From contig JARKIP010000005.1 of the NCBI GenBank assembly GCA_029990175.1, forward strand, positions 35,039,501-35,103,500: a stretch of DNA of 64,000 bases, read 5' to 3'. Position numbers and translations under genes: made by a program. Source of the stretch: Petunia secreta. Its lineage: Eukaryota > Streptophyta > Magnoliopsida > Solanales > Solanaceae. Positions 28,960 through 38,926 of this stretch are shown here, piece by piece (position 1 is the first letter of the stretch; each line of letters opens with the position of its first letter). The notes under the pieces were generated by a model, which was not told the origin of the DNA, searched no databases, and saw only the letters and a list, made by a program, of their open reading frames with translations.

Positions 28960-31410
28960 CTCACAACCCAAAGCGTCGATTGAGGGTACACAGCCCGATA
29001 TCGATTTGTCATTTAAATTAGCTGAGGGCACACAACCCGAAGCATCGATTGAGGGTACACATCCCGATATCGATTTGTCATTTAAATTAGCTGAGGGCAC
29101 ACAACCCGAAGCATCGACTGAGGGTACACTGCCCGATATTGATTTGTCATCTAAATTAGCTGAGGCCACACAACCCGGAGTGTTGATTGAGGGTACCCAG
29201 CCCGATATCGATTTATCATTTAAATTAGCTGAGCGCACACAACACGAAGCATCGATACAGAGCCCGATAACAATTTATCATTTTAAATTTGCTTGGGGCA
29301 CATAACCCGAAGCGTTTATTGAGGGTACACAGCCCGATATCGATTTGTCATTTTAAATTAGCTGAGGGCACACAACCCGAAGTGTCGATTGAGGGTACAC
29401 AGCCCGATATCGATTTGTCATTTAAATTAGCTGAGGGCACAAAACCTGAAGCGTCGATTGAGGGTACACAGCCCGATATCGATTTGTCATTTAAAATGGC
29501 TGAGCGCACACAACCCGTAGCATCGATACAGAGCCCAATAACGATTTGTCATTTTAAATTAGCTTAGGGCACATAACCCGAAGCATCGATTGAGGGTACA
29601 CAGCCCGATATCGATTTGTCATTTTAAATTAGCTGAGGGCACACAACCCGAAGCGTCGATTGAGGCTACACTGCCCGATATCGATTTGTCATTTTAAATT
29701 AGCTTAGGGCACACAACCTGAAGTGTCGATTGAGGGTACACAGCCCGATATCAATTTGTCATTTAAATTAGCAGAGGGCACAACCCCGGAAGCGTCGATT
29801 GAGGGTACACAGCCCAATATCAATTTGTCATTTTAAATTAGCTGAGGGCACACAACCGGAAGCGTCGATTGAGGGTACACAGCCCGATATCGATTTGTCA
29901 TTTTAAATTAGTTGAGGGCACACAACCCGAAGTGTCGATTGAGGGTACACAGCCCGATATCGATTTGTCATTTAAATTAGCAGAGGGCATACAACCTGAA
30001 GCGTTGATTGAGGGTACACAGCCCGATATCGATTTGTCATTTAAATTGGCTGAGCGCACACAACCCAAAGTGTCGATACAGAGCCCAATAACGATTTGTC
30101 ATTTTAAATTAGCTTAGGGCACATAACCCGAAGCATTGATTGAGGGTACACAGCCCGATATCGATTTGTCATTTAAATTAGCTGAGGGCACACAACCCGA
30201 AGCATCGATTGAGGGTACACAGCCCGATATCGATTTGTCATTTAAATTAGCTGAGGGCACACAACCCGAAGCATCGATTGAGGGTACACATCCCGATATC
30301 GATTTGTCATTTAAATTAGCTGAGGGCACACAACCCGAAGCATCGACTGAGGGTACACTGCCCGATATTGATTTGTCATCTAAATTAGCTGAGGCCACAC
30401 AACCTGGAGTGTTGATTGAGGGTACCCAGCCCGATATCGATTTATCATTTAAATTAGCTGAGCGCACACAACACGAAGCATCGATACAGAGCCCGATAAC
30501 AATTTATCATTTTAAATTTGCTTGGGGCACATAACCCGAAGCGTTTATTGAGGGTACACAGCCCGATATCGATTTGTCATTTTAAATTAGCTGAGGGCAC
30601 ACAACCCGAAGTGTCGATTGAGGGTACACAGCCCGATATCGATTTGTCATTTAAATTAGCTGAGGGCACAAAACCTGAAGCGTCGATTGAGGGTTCACAG
30701 CCCGATATCGATTTGTCATTTAAATTGGCTGAGCGCACACAACCCGTAGCATCGATACAGAGCCCAATAACGATTTGTCATTTTAAATTAGCTTAGGGCA
30801 CATAACCCGAAGCATCGATTGAGGGTACACAGCCCGATATCGATTTGTCATTTTAAATTAGCTGAGGGCACACAACCCGAAGCGTCGATTGAGGCTACAC
30901 TGCCCGATATCGATTTGTCATTTTAAATTAGCTGAGGGCACACAACCTGAAGTGTCGATTGAGGGTACACAGCCCGATATCAATTTGTCATTTAAATTAG
31001 CAGAGGGCACAACCCCGGAAGCGTCGATTGAGGGTACACAGCCCGATATCAATTTGTCATTTTAAATTAGCTGAGGGCACACAACCGGAAGCGTCGATTG
31101 AGGGTACACAGCCCGATATCGATTTGTCATTTTAAATTAGTTGAGGGCACACAACCCGAAGTGTCGATTGAGGGTACACAGCCCGATATCGATTTGTCAT
31201 TTAAATTAGCAGAGGGCATACAACCTGAAGCGTTGATTGAGGGTACACAGCCCGATATCGATTTGTCATTTAAATTGGCTGAGCGCACACAACCCAAAGC
31301 GTCGATACAGAGCCCAATAACGATTTGTCATTTTAAATTAGCTTAGGGCACATAACCCGAAGCATTGATTGAGGGTACACAGCCCGATATCGATTTGTTA
31401 TTTTAAATTA
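28960..31410. repeat. Tandem duplication, 1229-bp period
   Basis: About 28960-30180 is repeated from about 30190 at an offset of 1229. It includes the GCTTGGGGCACATAACCC monomer (29290/30519), GGCACAACCCCGGAAGCG (29783/31012) and GGCATACAACCTGAAGCG (29987/31216). Boundaries are approximate. Similar blocks recur at 42.8-43.5 kb and 44.8-45.4 kb in the duplicated right copy. Confidence 0.75.
30139..30207 (+). repeat. Reference 69-bp satellite monomer
   Basis: A clean canonical monomer: it starts at ATTGAGGGTACACAGCCC and the next copy starts exactly 69 bp later at 30208, then 30277. Plan: ATT + 17-bp motif + 25-bp AT-rich core + second 17-bp motif + AGCGTCG/AGCATCG. The two 17-bp motifs differ at only two positions (T/C and G/A), which suggests the monomer arose by internal duplication of a shorter ancestor. 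The GCGTCG segment is the most variable part (GCATCG, GTGTCG, GCGTTG, GAGTCG). Confidence 0.93.
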
Positions 31411-33688
31411 GCTGAGGGCACACAACCCGAAGCGTCGATTGAGAGTACACAACCCGATATCAATTTGTCATTTTAAATTAGCTGAGGGCACACAACCCGA
31501 AGCATCGATTGAGGGTACACATCCCGATATCGATTTGTCATTTAAATTAGCTGAAGGCACACAACCCGAAGCATCGACTGAGGGTACATTGGCCGATATC
31601 GATTTGTCATCTAAATTAGCTGAGGCCACATACCCCGGAGTGTTGATTGAGGGTACCCAGCCTGATATCGATTTATCATTTAAATTAGCTTAGGGCACAT
31701 AAACTGAAGCGTTGATTGAGGGTACACAGCCCGATATCGATTTGTCATTTAAATTGGCTGAGCGCACACAACCCGAAGCATCGATACAGAGCCCGATAAC
31801 GATTTGTCATTTTAAATTAGCTTGGGGCACATAACGCGAAGCGTTGATTGAGGGTACACAGCCCGATATTGATTTGTCATTTTAAATTAACTGAGGGCAC
31901 ACAACCCGAAGTGTCGATTGAGGGTACACAGCCCGACATCGATTTGTCATTTAAATTAGCAGAGGGCATACAACCTGAAGCGTTGATTGAGGGTACACAA
32001 CCCAATATCGATTTGTCATATAAATTGGCTGAGCGCACACAACCCAAAGCGTCGATACAGAGCCCAATAACGATTTGTCATTTTAAATTAGCTTAGGGCA
32101 CATAACCCGAAGCATTGATTGAGGGTACACAGCCCGATATCGATTTGTCATTTTAAATTAGCTGAGGGCACACAACCCGAAGCGTCGATTGAGGCTACAC
32201 AGCCCGATATCGATTTGTCATTTTAAATTAACAGAGGGCACACAACCGGAAGCGTCGATTGAGGATACACAGCCCGATATCGATTTGTCATTTTAAATTA
32301 GTTGAGGGCACACAACCCGAAGCGTAGATTGAGGGTACACAGCCCGATATCGATTTGTCATTTTAAATTAGCTGAGGGCACACAACCCGAAGCGTCGATT
32401 GAGGTTACACTGCCCGATATCGATTTGTCATTTTAAATTAGCTGAGGGCACACAACTTGAAGTGTCGATTGAGGGTACACAGCCCGATATCGATTTGTCA
32501 TTTAAATTAGCAGAGGGCACAACCCCGGAAGCGTCGATTGAGGGTACACAGCCCGATATCAATTTGTCATTTTAAATTAGCTGAGGGCACACAACCGGAA
32601 GCGTCGATTGAGGGTACACAGCCCGATATCGATTTGTCATTTTAAATTAGTTGAGGGCACACATCCCGAAGCGTCGATTGAGGGTACACAACCCGATATC
32701 AATTTGTCATTTTAAATTAGCTGAGGGCACACAACCCGAAGCATCGATTGAGGGTACACATCCCGATATCGATTTGTCATTTAAATTAGCTGAAGGCACA
32801 CAACCCGAAGCATCGACTGAGGGTACATTGGCCGATATCGATTTGTCATCTAAATTAGCTGAGGCCACACAACCCGGAGTGTTGATTGAGGGTACCCAGC
32901 CTGATATCGATTTATCATTTAAATTAGCATAGGGCACATAACCTGAAGCGTTGATTGAGGGTACACAGCCCGATATCGATTTGTCATTTAAATTGGCTGA
33001 GCGCACACTACCCGAAGCATCGATACAGAGCCCGATAACGATTTGTCATTTTAAATTAGCTTGGGGCACATAACCCGAAGCGTTGATTGAGGGTACACAG
33101 CCCGATATTGATTTGTCACTTTAAATTAGCTGAGGGCACACAACCCGAAGTGTCGATTGAGGGTACACAGCCCGATATCGATTTGTCATTTAAATTAGCA
33201 GAGGGCACACAACCAAAAGCGTCGATTGAGGGTACACAGGCCGATATCGATTTGTCATTTAAATTGGCTGAGCGCACACAACCCGAAGCGTCGATACATA
33301 GCCCAATAACGATTTGTCATTTAAATTAGCAGAGGGCACACAACCGGAAGCGTCGATTGAGGGTACACAGTGCGATATCGATTTGTCATTTTAAATTAGC
33401 TGAGGGCACACAACCCGAAGCGTCGATTGAGGCTACACAGCCCGATATCGATTTGTCATTTTAAATTAGCTGAGGGCACACAACCAGAAGAGTCGATTGT
33501 GGGTACACAGCCCGATATCGATTTGTCATTTTAATTAGCTGTGGGCACACAACCCGAAGCGTCGATTGAGGGTACACAACCTGATATCAATTTTTTATTT
33601 TAAATTAGCTGTGGGCTCACAACCCAAAGCGTCGATTGAGGGTACACAGCCCGATATCGATTTGTCATTTAAATTAGCTGAGGGCACA

Positions 33689-35090
33689 TGATAAGTGTAT
33701 TTTACTTGTTTTTTTAAAAGCATAAATATTTTATAAAAATACAAAAGTCATCAAATATCTTCCGTATTTCTAAACAAATTTTATGAGGAAGAACACAAAT
33801 GAGTTTGAGCAGAATCAAGAAATATTCAACAAAAGAAACTTGGCAAAGTTGAAAGAAAAAGAGCAAAACGAAGAAGGCAAAATTCTGAGAAAAGAAACCA
33901 TAACGGTTACCAATCATAACGGTTACCAATCATGACCGTTTCCAGTCATAACCGTTTCAAGCAAAAACAAATATGGTTTTTCAACCATTCACTTTTAGCT
34001 ATAAATGGATGCTGCTATTTTCAGAGGAGGAGGATCGGGGGTGAAGAAATCAAGTTTCTTATTGGTTCATATCATCAAGTGTTTTAATTTTTCTGTAGAC
34101 CATTCTAGTGGCTACACTTTTGTATTTAGTTCTGAATAAATCTTAAGTGTTGGAAAATACGCTAGTCCTGATTTTAATTAAGTAGCAAGTATTATTCGTC
34201 TTGAATATTTCTTTCTACTTTCTTATTTAATGGACAAGAATATTTCCGTTAGTGGTATTAACTCCAGTATGGAGTAGTTTTTCTTTTGTTGGGAGAATGA
34301 CGGATCTTGATATTTTTATATAATAGTAGAAGTTTTAATCTTCATTTCACTTATTCGGCCTGAAACTTTTTAAAATATTACATGCTGTTAAAGTTAGATG
34401 TTGTTTAATTTATCATACATATCTATTTTATATTACGTTTAACTTGTTACTAATTCTGAAATCGAAAGAGGCGAAGAAGTAATAAAGTTAATTTGTGGTA
34501 TTGATATGTGTTGATATTAATTAAATCACATTTATCTGCTTTATGTCATAATTTGATATTTCACTCATTTTGAAACTGAAAGGGGCGAATAGTGTAGTAA
34601 TCATTTTGTGACAAGTAAGGTAACCGAAAGGGGCTTACTTATAAATAAAGAAGCATTTTTCAGTTCAAATAAATATTTCTGGATCTTTAATATTACTATT
34701 TTAACAATTAAGTTGTATAACCCGAAAGGAGTGCAATTAATTATTTGAAATGGGTAATCACACATAAATGTAATCGTTAGATGCATTTATACATTTTTAA
34801 GAAATAGAAATTGAAGATTAAACAAATATCTGTTATATTAAAAATATCAAGTGAAGTCAGGATCCCAACAATTTTATTATATTGTAATACAAAAATATTT
34901 TTCTCCATTTTATGTTTTTACTTTATTTTACAATTAAATTAATTCTCCAATTTCTCTGATTTTCTCAAATAGTAATTAAAGCAAGAAATGTCTGTAGAAT
35001 AGACAAATCAATCTCTGTGGGTTCGACATCCTTCTATACTATTATTTGACAGAGTACGAGTAAAAATTCTCATACACCAGAAGCTCGTCA
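33689..35090 (+). repeat. 5' LTR of copy A
   Basis: 1402 bp, starting TGATAAG and ending CTCGTCA (the TG...CA ends typical of LTRs), followed by AATTT and the primer-binding site. It holds a TATA-like TATAAAT at 34000-34006, an AATAAA at 34135-34140 and the same MYB-like cluster (33898-33960) as the other LTRs. By eye it differs from the copy B 5' LTR at four places, for example C/T near 34186 and T/G near 34769. Confidence 0.95.
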
Positions 35091-35096
35091 AATTTT

Positions 35097-35114
35097 TGGC
35101 GCCGTTGCCGGGGA
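35097..35114 (+). other. Primer-binding site of copy A (tRNA-Asp)
   Basis: TGGCGCCGTTGCCGGGGA is complementary to the 3' end of plant tRNA-Asp including CCA. It starts 6 bp past the LTR end, as usual for Athila-group elements. Confidence 0.9.
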
Positions 35115-35203
35115 TTGGCTAAATCTACTTCAGATTAATTGTTTTACTACTAGTTTGAGAATAGTTTTTATTTTTGTTTTTACTTAAAAAGTTCAGGTAG
35201 TGC

Positions 35204-37909
35204 ATGACCCGTTCTTCTTCGAGAGAACTAGTCAAATACGATCCTGAAATTGAAAAATCCTTGAGGTTGTTGCGAAAAGAACAAGTCTCACAATCCCGAT
35301 CTTTCATACAAAAAGAAATGGAAGACGAGGAGCTTAACAATAACAACCCACCTCCACCACTTCATGTAGAAGAACAATTTGATGAGGTAGCACCACGAGA
35401 GGATAGGATATTAAGAGATTATGCTAGGCCTGATCATTTTGAAGGAGAATCAAGTGTGCGAAGACCACCAATAGCAGCAAATAATTTTGAAATCCGCACA
35501 GGTATGATTCAGACCATCCAACAGTCATGTCAGTTTACGGGTGATTCAAGTGAAGATCCACATACCCATCTAATTGATTTTCTTGAATTAGTTGAAACTT
35601 GTAAGTATAATGGAGTCACAAACGATGCTATCAGGTTGCGGCTTTTTCCATTTTCATTAAAAGGTGAAGCTAAACTATGGTTGCGGAGCTTACCAAGAGG
35701 TTCCATAACCACATGGGACCAAATGACCCAGAAATTTCTTAATAAATATTTTTCCCCAGCAAAGACAATTAAAATAAAGCAAGAGGTCAATAATTTTATG
35801 CAATTAGATACTGAATCTGTCTATCAAGCATGGGAAAGGTTAAAAGCATTGTTAAGAAGATGTCCACACCATGGAATCCGAGATCCTGACATATTGTACA
35901 TTTTTTATCATGGTCTCACACCCTCTGCTAGAAGTGTAATTGATGCAGCATCAGGAGGATCCATAATGGGAAAAACCACTGCGGAAGCCATGCAATTGCT
36001 AAATGAAATTTCAGAAAATGCTGTTCAATGGCCCTCTGATAGGTTGTCCATTAAAAAAGCTGCAGGAGTTAATCAGGTTGAAGCTTTGAATTCATTGGTG
36101 AAACAAATAGCCACACTAACACAAAAATTCGAAGCTTTCCAGGTAAATTCTCAATCACATTCATCATCTGAAAATTGTGATATTTGTGGAGGTAACCATC
36201 CAAATCATGAATGTCAAGCACACAATGAAGAACAGGTAAATGTCATTGGTTACAAAAATAATTACCCTTTTGGTAGTCCCATGGCACAAAAACATCCAGG
36301 TTTCCAATGGAGTAATCCTAATGGTGCTGAAAATCCTCAAAGATTCTTTAATCAAAAGCAGCAGACACAGGGACCACCTGGATTCCAAAATCAAAATAGG
36401 GGGCAACAAAATTTTCAACAGTATCAACAGCAGCCCCAAAGAACACATCAGTCTGGCCTTGAGGACTTGATTTACAAATACATTAAGGTTGCTGACGAGA
36501 AAATGGAAACTCAAAGCTCAGCGATCAAAAATTTGGAAATTCAGGTAAGCCAACTAGCAACCCTCATGTCTGAAAAAATACAAGGTGCTCTCCCAAGTAA
36601 TACAGAAAAAAACCCGAAAGAACACCTCAAATCCATCTCCTTGCGGTCAGGTAAAGCCCTTGATGATCCTTATGCTGATAGACAAGGAAAATCACGAGAT
36701 GAGGAACAGGTAAGTGCAGGTAAGAATGAAAAAGATCCTGAGCTTCCAAATGAACAAAAAGATAAAGGAAAAAAGGTACAAGAAAATAAATTGATTATTA
36801 ATCCTCACTCTGTACCCCTGCCTTTTCCACAAAAGATGAAAAGAGAAAAACTGGATAAACAGTTTTCAAAATTTCTAGAAATTTTGAAACAACTTTACAT
36901 TAATATACCTTTCACAGATGCCTTGACGCAAATGCCATCTTATGCCAAATTTCTCAAAGAAATTTTGTCAAGCAAAAGAAAATTGGAAGAAGTTTCTGTG
37001 GTTAAGCTTACAGAAAAATGTAGTGCCATACTTCAAAATAAGCTTCTAGAAAAACTTGGTGATCCCGGAAGTTTCACAATTCCTTGTACTGTGGGAGGAA
37101 TTCATTTTGAAAAAGCATTATGTGATTCAGGTGCCTCAATGAATCTAATGCCTTTTTCAATTTTCAGTAAGTTAGAACTAGGTGAAATAAAAGACACCGG
37201 TGTTTCTCTTCAACTGGCTGATCAGAGTACTAAAAAGCCGAAAGGAATTGTCGAAAATGTCCTTGTGAGAGTTGACAAATTCGTATTCCCAGTAGACTTT
37301 ATTGTACTTGAAATGGAAGAGAACACCGATGTACCATTGATATTGGGTAGGCCATTTCTCGCAACTGGAAGAGCAATCATTGACGTCCATCAAGGACAAC
37401 TGATACTTAGAGTTGATGAAGAGAGAGTGATTTTTGATATGCAGAAAATAATAAAATTCCCTGATGACGAGTCATCATCTTCATGTTTTCAAATTGACTT
37501 ACTAAATGATCTTACAGATGAATACAAAGATGATCAGTTAATTACTGATACAATGGAAAGATGTTTAGCAAAGTCAGGTACTAGAAGTGATGATGACCCC
37601 ATTATCAGAGAAGAAGCTGAAATATTGGAAAATGAATCAGAAAATGAGGAAGAATTTCAAGAAGGAATTCAACTAAAAATTGAGCTCAAACCCCTTCCCA
37701 CTCATTTGAAATATGTCTTTCTTGAATCTGAATTATTTCCAGTAATAATCTCTTCTTCTTTAAATGCTGAACAGGAAAGCAAACTAATTGCAGTATTAAG
37801 GGAACACAAGAGAGCTTTAGGTTGGACTATAGCTGACATTAAAGGAATTAGTCCAGCAATTTGCATGCATAAGATTCTTATGGAAGACAATTACAAACCT
37901 ATAGTCTAG
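35204..37909 (+). pseudogene. gag-protease part of gag-pol, copy A (premature TAG)
   Basis: The open frame runs 901 codons from the ATG at 35204 to a TAG at 37907-37909. It encodes the Gag domain (roughly residues 148-228, FPFSLKGEAKLWL...), a zinc knuckle of the CX2CX3HX4C form (CDICGGNHPNHEC, residues 325-337), and an aspartic protease with DSGA at 641-644 and the later ILGRPFL. The frame is halted just before reverse transcriptase. In copy B the same codon is CAG, so the stop is a C-to-T change in a CHG context. By eye other differences from copy B are few (for example Q/E, A/V, L/P and D/G replacements). The Gag particle protein and protease would package and mature element RNA. Here the product would lack all polymerase functions. 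Confidence 0.9.
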
Positions 37910-38926
37910 CCCCAAAGGAGATTGAATCCAGCAATGAAAGAAGTCGTAAAAAAGGAAGTGGTTAAACTTTTGGCGGCAGGTATCATTTATCCAATATCTG
38001 ACAGTCCTTGGGTAAGTCCTGTGCAAGTAGTACCAAAAAAAGGAGGTATGACAGTAATAAAAAATGAAAATAATGAATTCATACCTACTAGGACAGTCAC
38101 AGGATGGAGAGTCTGTATTGATTATAGACGACTTAATGAGGCCACAAGAAAGGATCACTTTCCTTTACCTTTCATTGACCAAATGCTCGAAAGAGTTGCA
38201 GGTCATAGTTTTTATTGTTTTCTTGATGGATATTCAGGCTACAATCAGATACCTATTGCTCCGGAAGATCAGGATAAAACAACATTCACATGCCCCCAAG
38301 GTACTTATGCCTACCGAAGAATGCCTTTTGGACTCTGCAATGCTCCTGCCACTTTTCAACGTTGCATGTCAGCAATTTTCTCAGATATGACCGAAAAATT
38401 TCTTGAAATTTTTATGGATGATTTCACACTTTTTGGTAAAACATTTGAGGATTGTCTATTTCATTTAACATTGGTACTTAAAAGATGTGAAGAGACAAAT
38501 CTAATTCTTAACTGGGAAAAATGTCATTTCATGGTAACAGAGGGAATTGTTTTAGGACATAAAATCACTGCTAAAGGAATAGAAGTTGATAAAGCTAAAA
38601 TTGATCTTATAGCAGGATTACCCCCTCCTACCACTATAAAAGGCATAAGAAGTTTCCTTGGGCATGCAGGTTTTTACAGAAGGTTCATTAAAGATTTTTC
38701 AAAAATTTCTAAACCTCTGACTAACCTACTAATGAAAGATGTGAAGTTTGATTTTTCAGAGGATTGCAGAAAAGCTTTTGAAACCCTCAAAGAAAAGTTG
38801 ACAAATGCTCCTGTGGTGGTCACACCTGACTGGGAACAACCCTTTGAAATAATGTGTGATGCAAGTGATTTAGCTGTGGGTGCTGTTCTGGGCCAGAGAC
38901 AGCCCGATATCGATTTGTCATTTTAA
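37910..38926 (+). pseudogene. RT and partial RNase H of copy A, fused to satellite
   Basis: This is the continuation of the gag-pol frame after the TAG. It encodes most of reverse transcriptase, including LDGYSGYNQI, RMPFGLCNAPATFQ and the catalytic FMDD, and then the first part of RNase H (FEIMCDASDLAVGAVLG). At 38901 the element ends. The frame runs on into satellite and adds a short satellite-coded tail (PDIDLSF) before TAA at 38924-38926. RNase H residues downstream of the first catalytic Asp, and all of integrase, are missing. With the upstream stop and no ATG of its own in a suitable place, this is a dead remnant. Confidence 0.92.
38899..38901. other. Duplication junction: retroelement to satellite
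   Basis: The element reads ...GGCCAGAGACA in both copies. Copy B continues AGATAAAGC, while here satellite GCCCGATATCG follows. The satellite at the inferred left breakpoint (24397-24399) also ends in ACA, so the join shows 3 bp of microhomology. This fits end-joining or template switching, not long homology, at this breakpoint. Confidence 0.8.

Larger units (their letters stand above)
1..33688. repeat. Satellite array, block 1 (69/70-bp tandem monomers)
   Basis: The whole stretch is head-to-tail copies of one monomer, all in the same orientation, with no non-satellite insertion that I can see. Each monomer has two related 17-bp motifs, GAGGGTACACAGCCCGA and GAGGGCACACAACCCGA. They are separated by a 25-bp AT-rich segment (TATCGATTTG...TTTAAATTAGCT) and a 10-bp segment (AGCGTCGATT). 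Most monomers carry EcoRV (GATATC), ClaI (ATCGAT) and DraI (TTTAAA) sites. Open frames of up to 184 codons occur on both strands because the 69-bp monomer is 23 codons. They end wherever a 70-bp monomer introduces TTT TAA, so I do not annotate them as genes. The array probably continues beyond the left edge. I do not recognise the family by name. Confidence 0.97.
33689..38901 (+). mobile_element. Athila-type Ty3/gypsy retrotransposon, copy A, 3'-truncated
   Basis: The element begins TGATAAGTGT directly after satellite ending in GCACA. It contains a 1402-bp 5' LTR, a tRNA-Asp primer-binding site, a leader, and gag-protease-RT up to the beginning of RNase H. At 38901 it stops and satellite resumes in the middle of the open frame. 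There is no second half of RNase H, no integrase, 3' ORF, polypurine tract or 3' LTR. The left flank is identical to that of copy B, and the 5213 bp align to 46491-51703 without indels. It is therefore a duplicated fragment of the same insertion, not a separate integration. It cannot move by itself, but its LTR promoter is retained. Confidence 0.95.

Noticed and set aside
30139..30207. CENP-B-box-like or telomere-like motif in the monomer (TTCGGGTTGTG on the reverse strand)
   Set aside because: It does not fit the CENP-B box pattern beyond a few bases, and plants do not have a confirmed CENP-B box. AACCC is isolated, not a telomeric tandem.
1..33688. CRISPR-like array of regular repeats
   Set aside because: Repeats are contiguous with no unique spacers, and the linked element is a plant LTR retrotransposon.
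33714..33929. Antisense open frames in the LTRs (33714-33929, 34601-34786 and equivalents)
   Set aside because: Short, hydrophobic by AT-richness, and preserved only because the LTR copies are nearly identical.
33689..38901. Copy A as an independent insertion with a hot-spot target
   Set aside because: Identical left flank, identical GCACA, co-linear flanking satellite and indel-free alignment with copy B all indicate duplication of one insertion.
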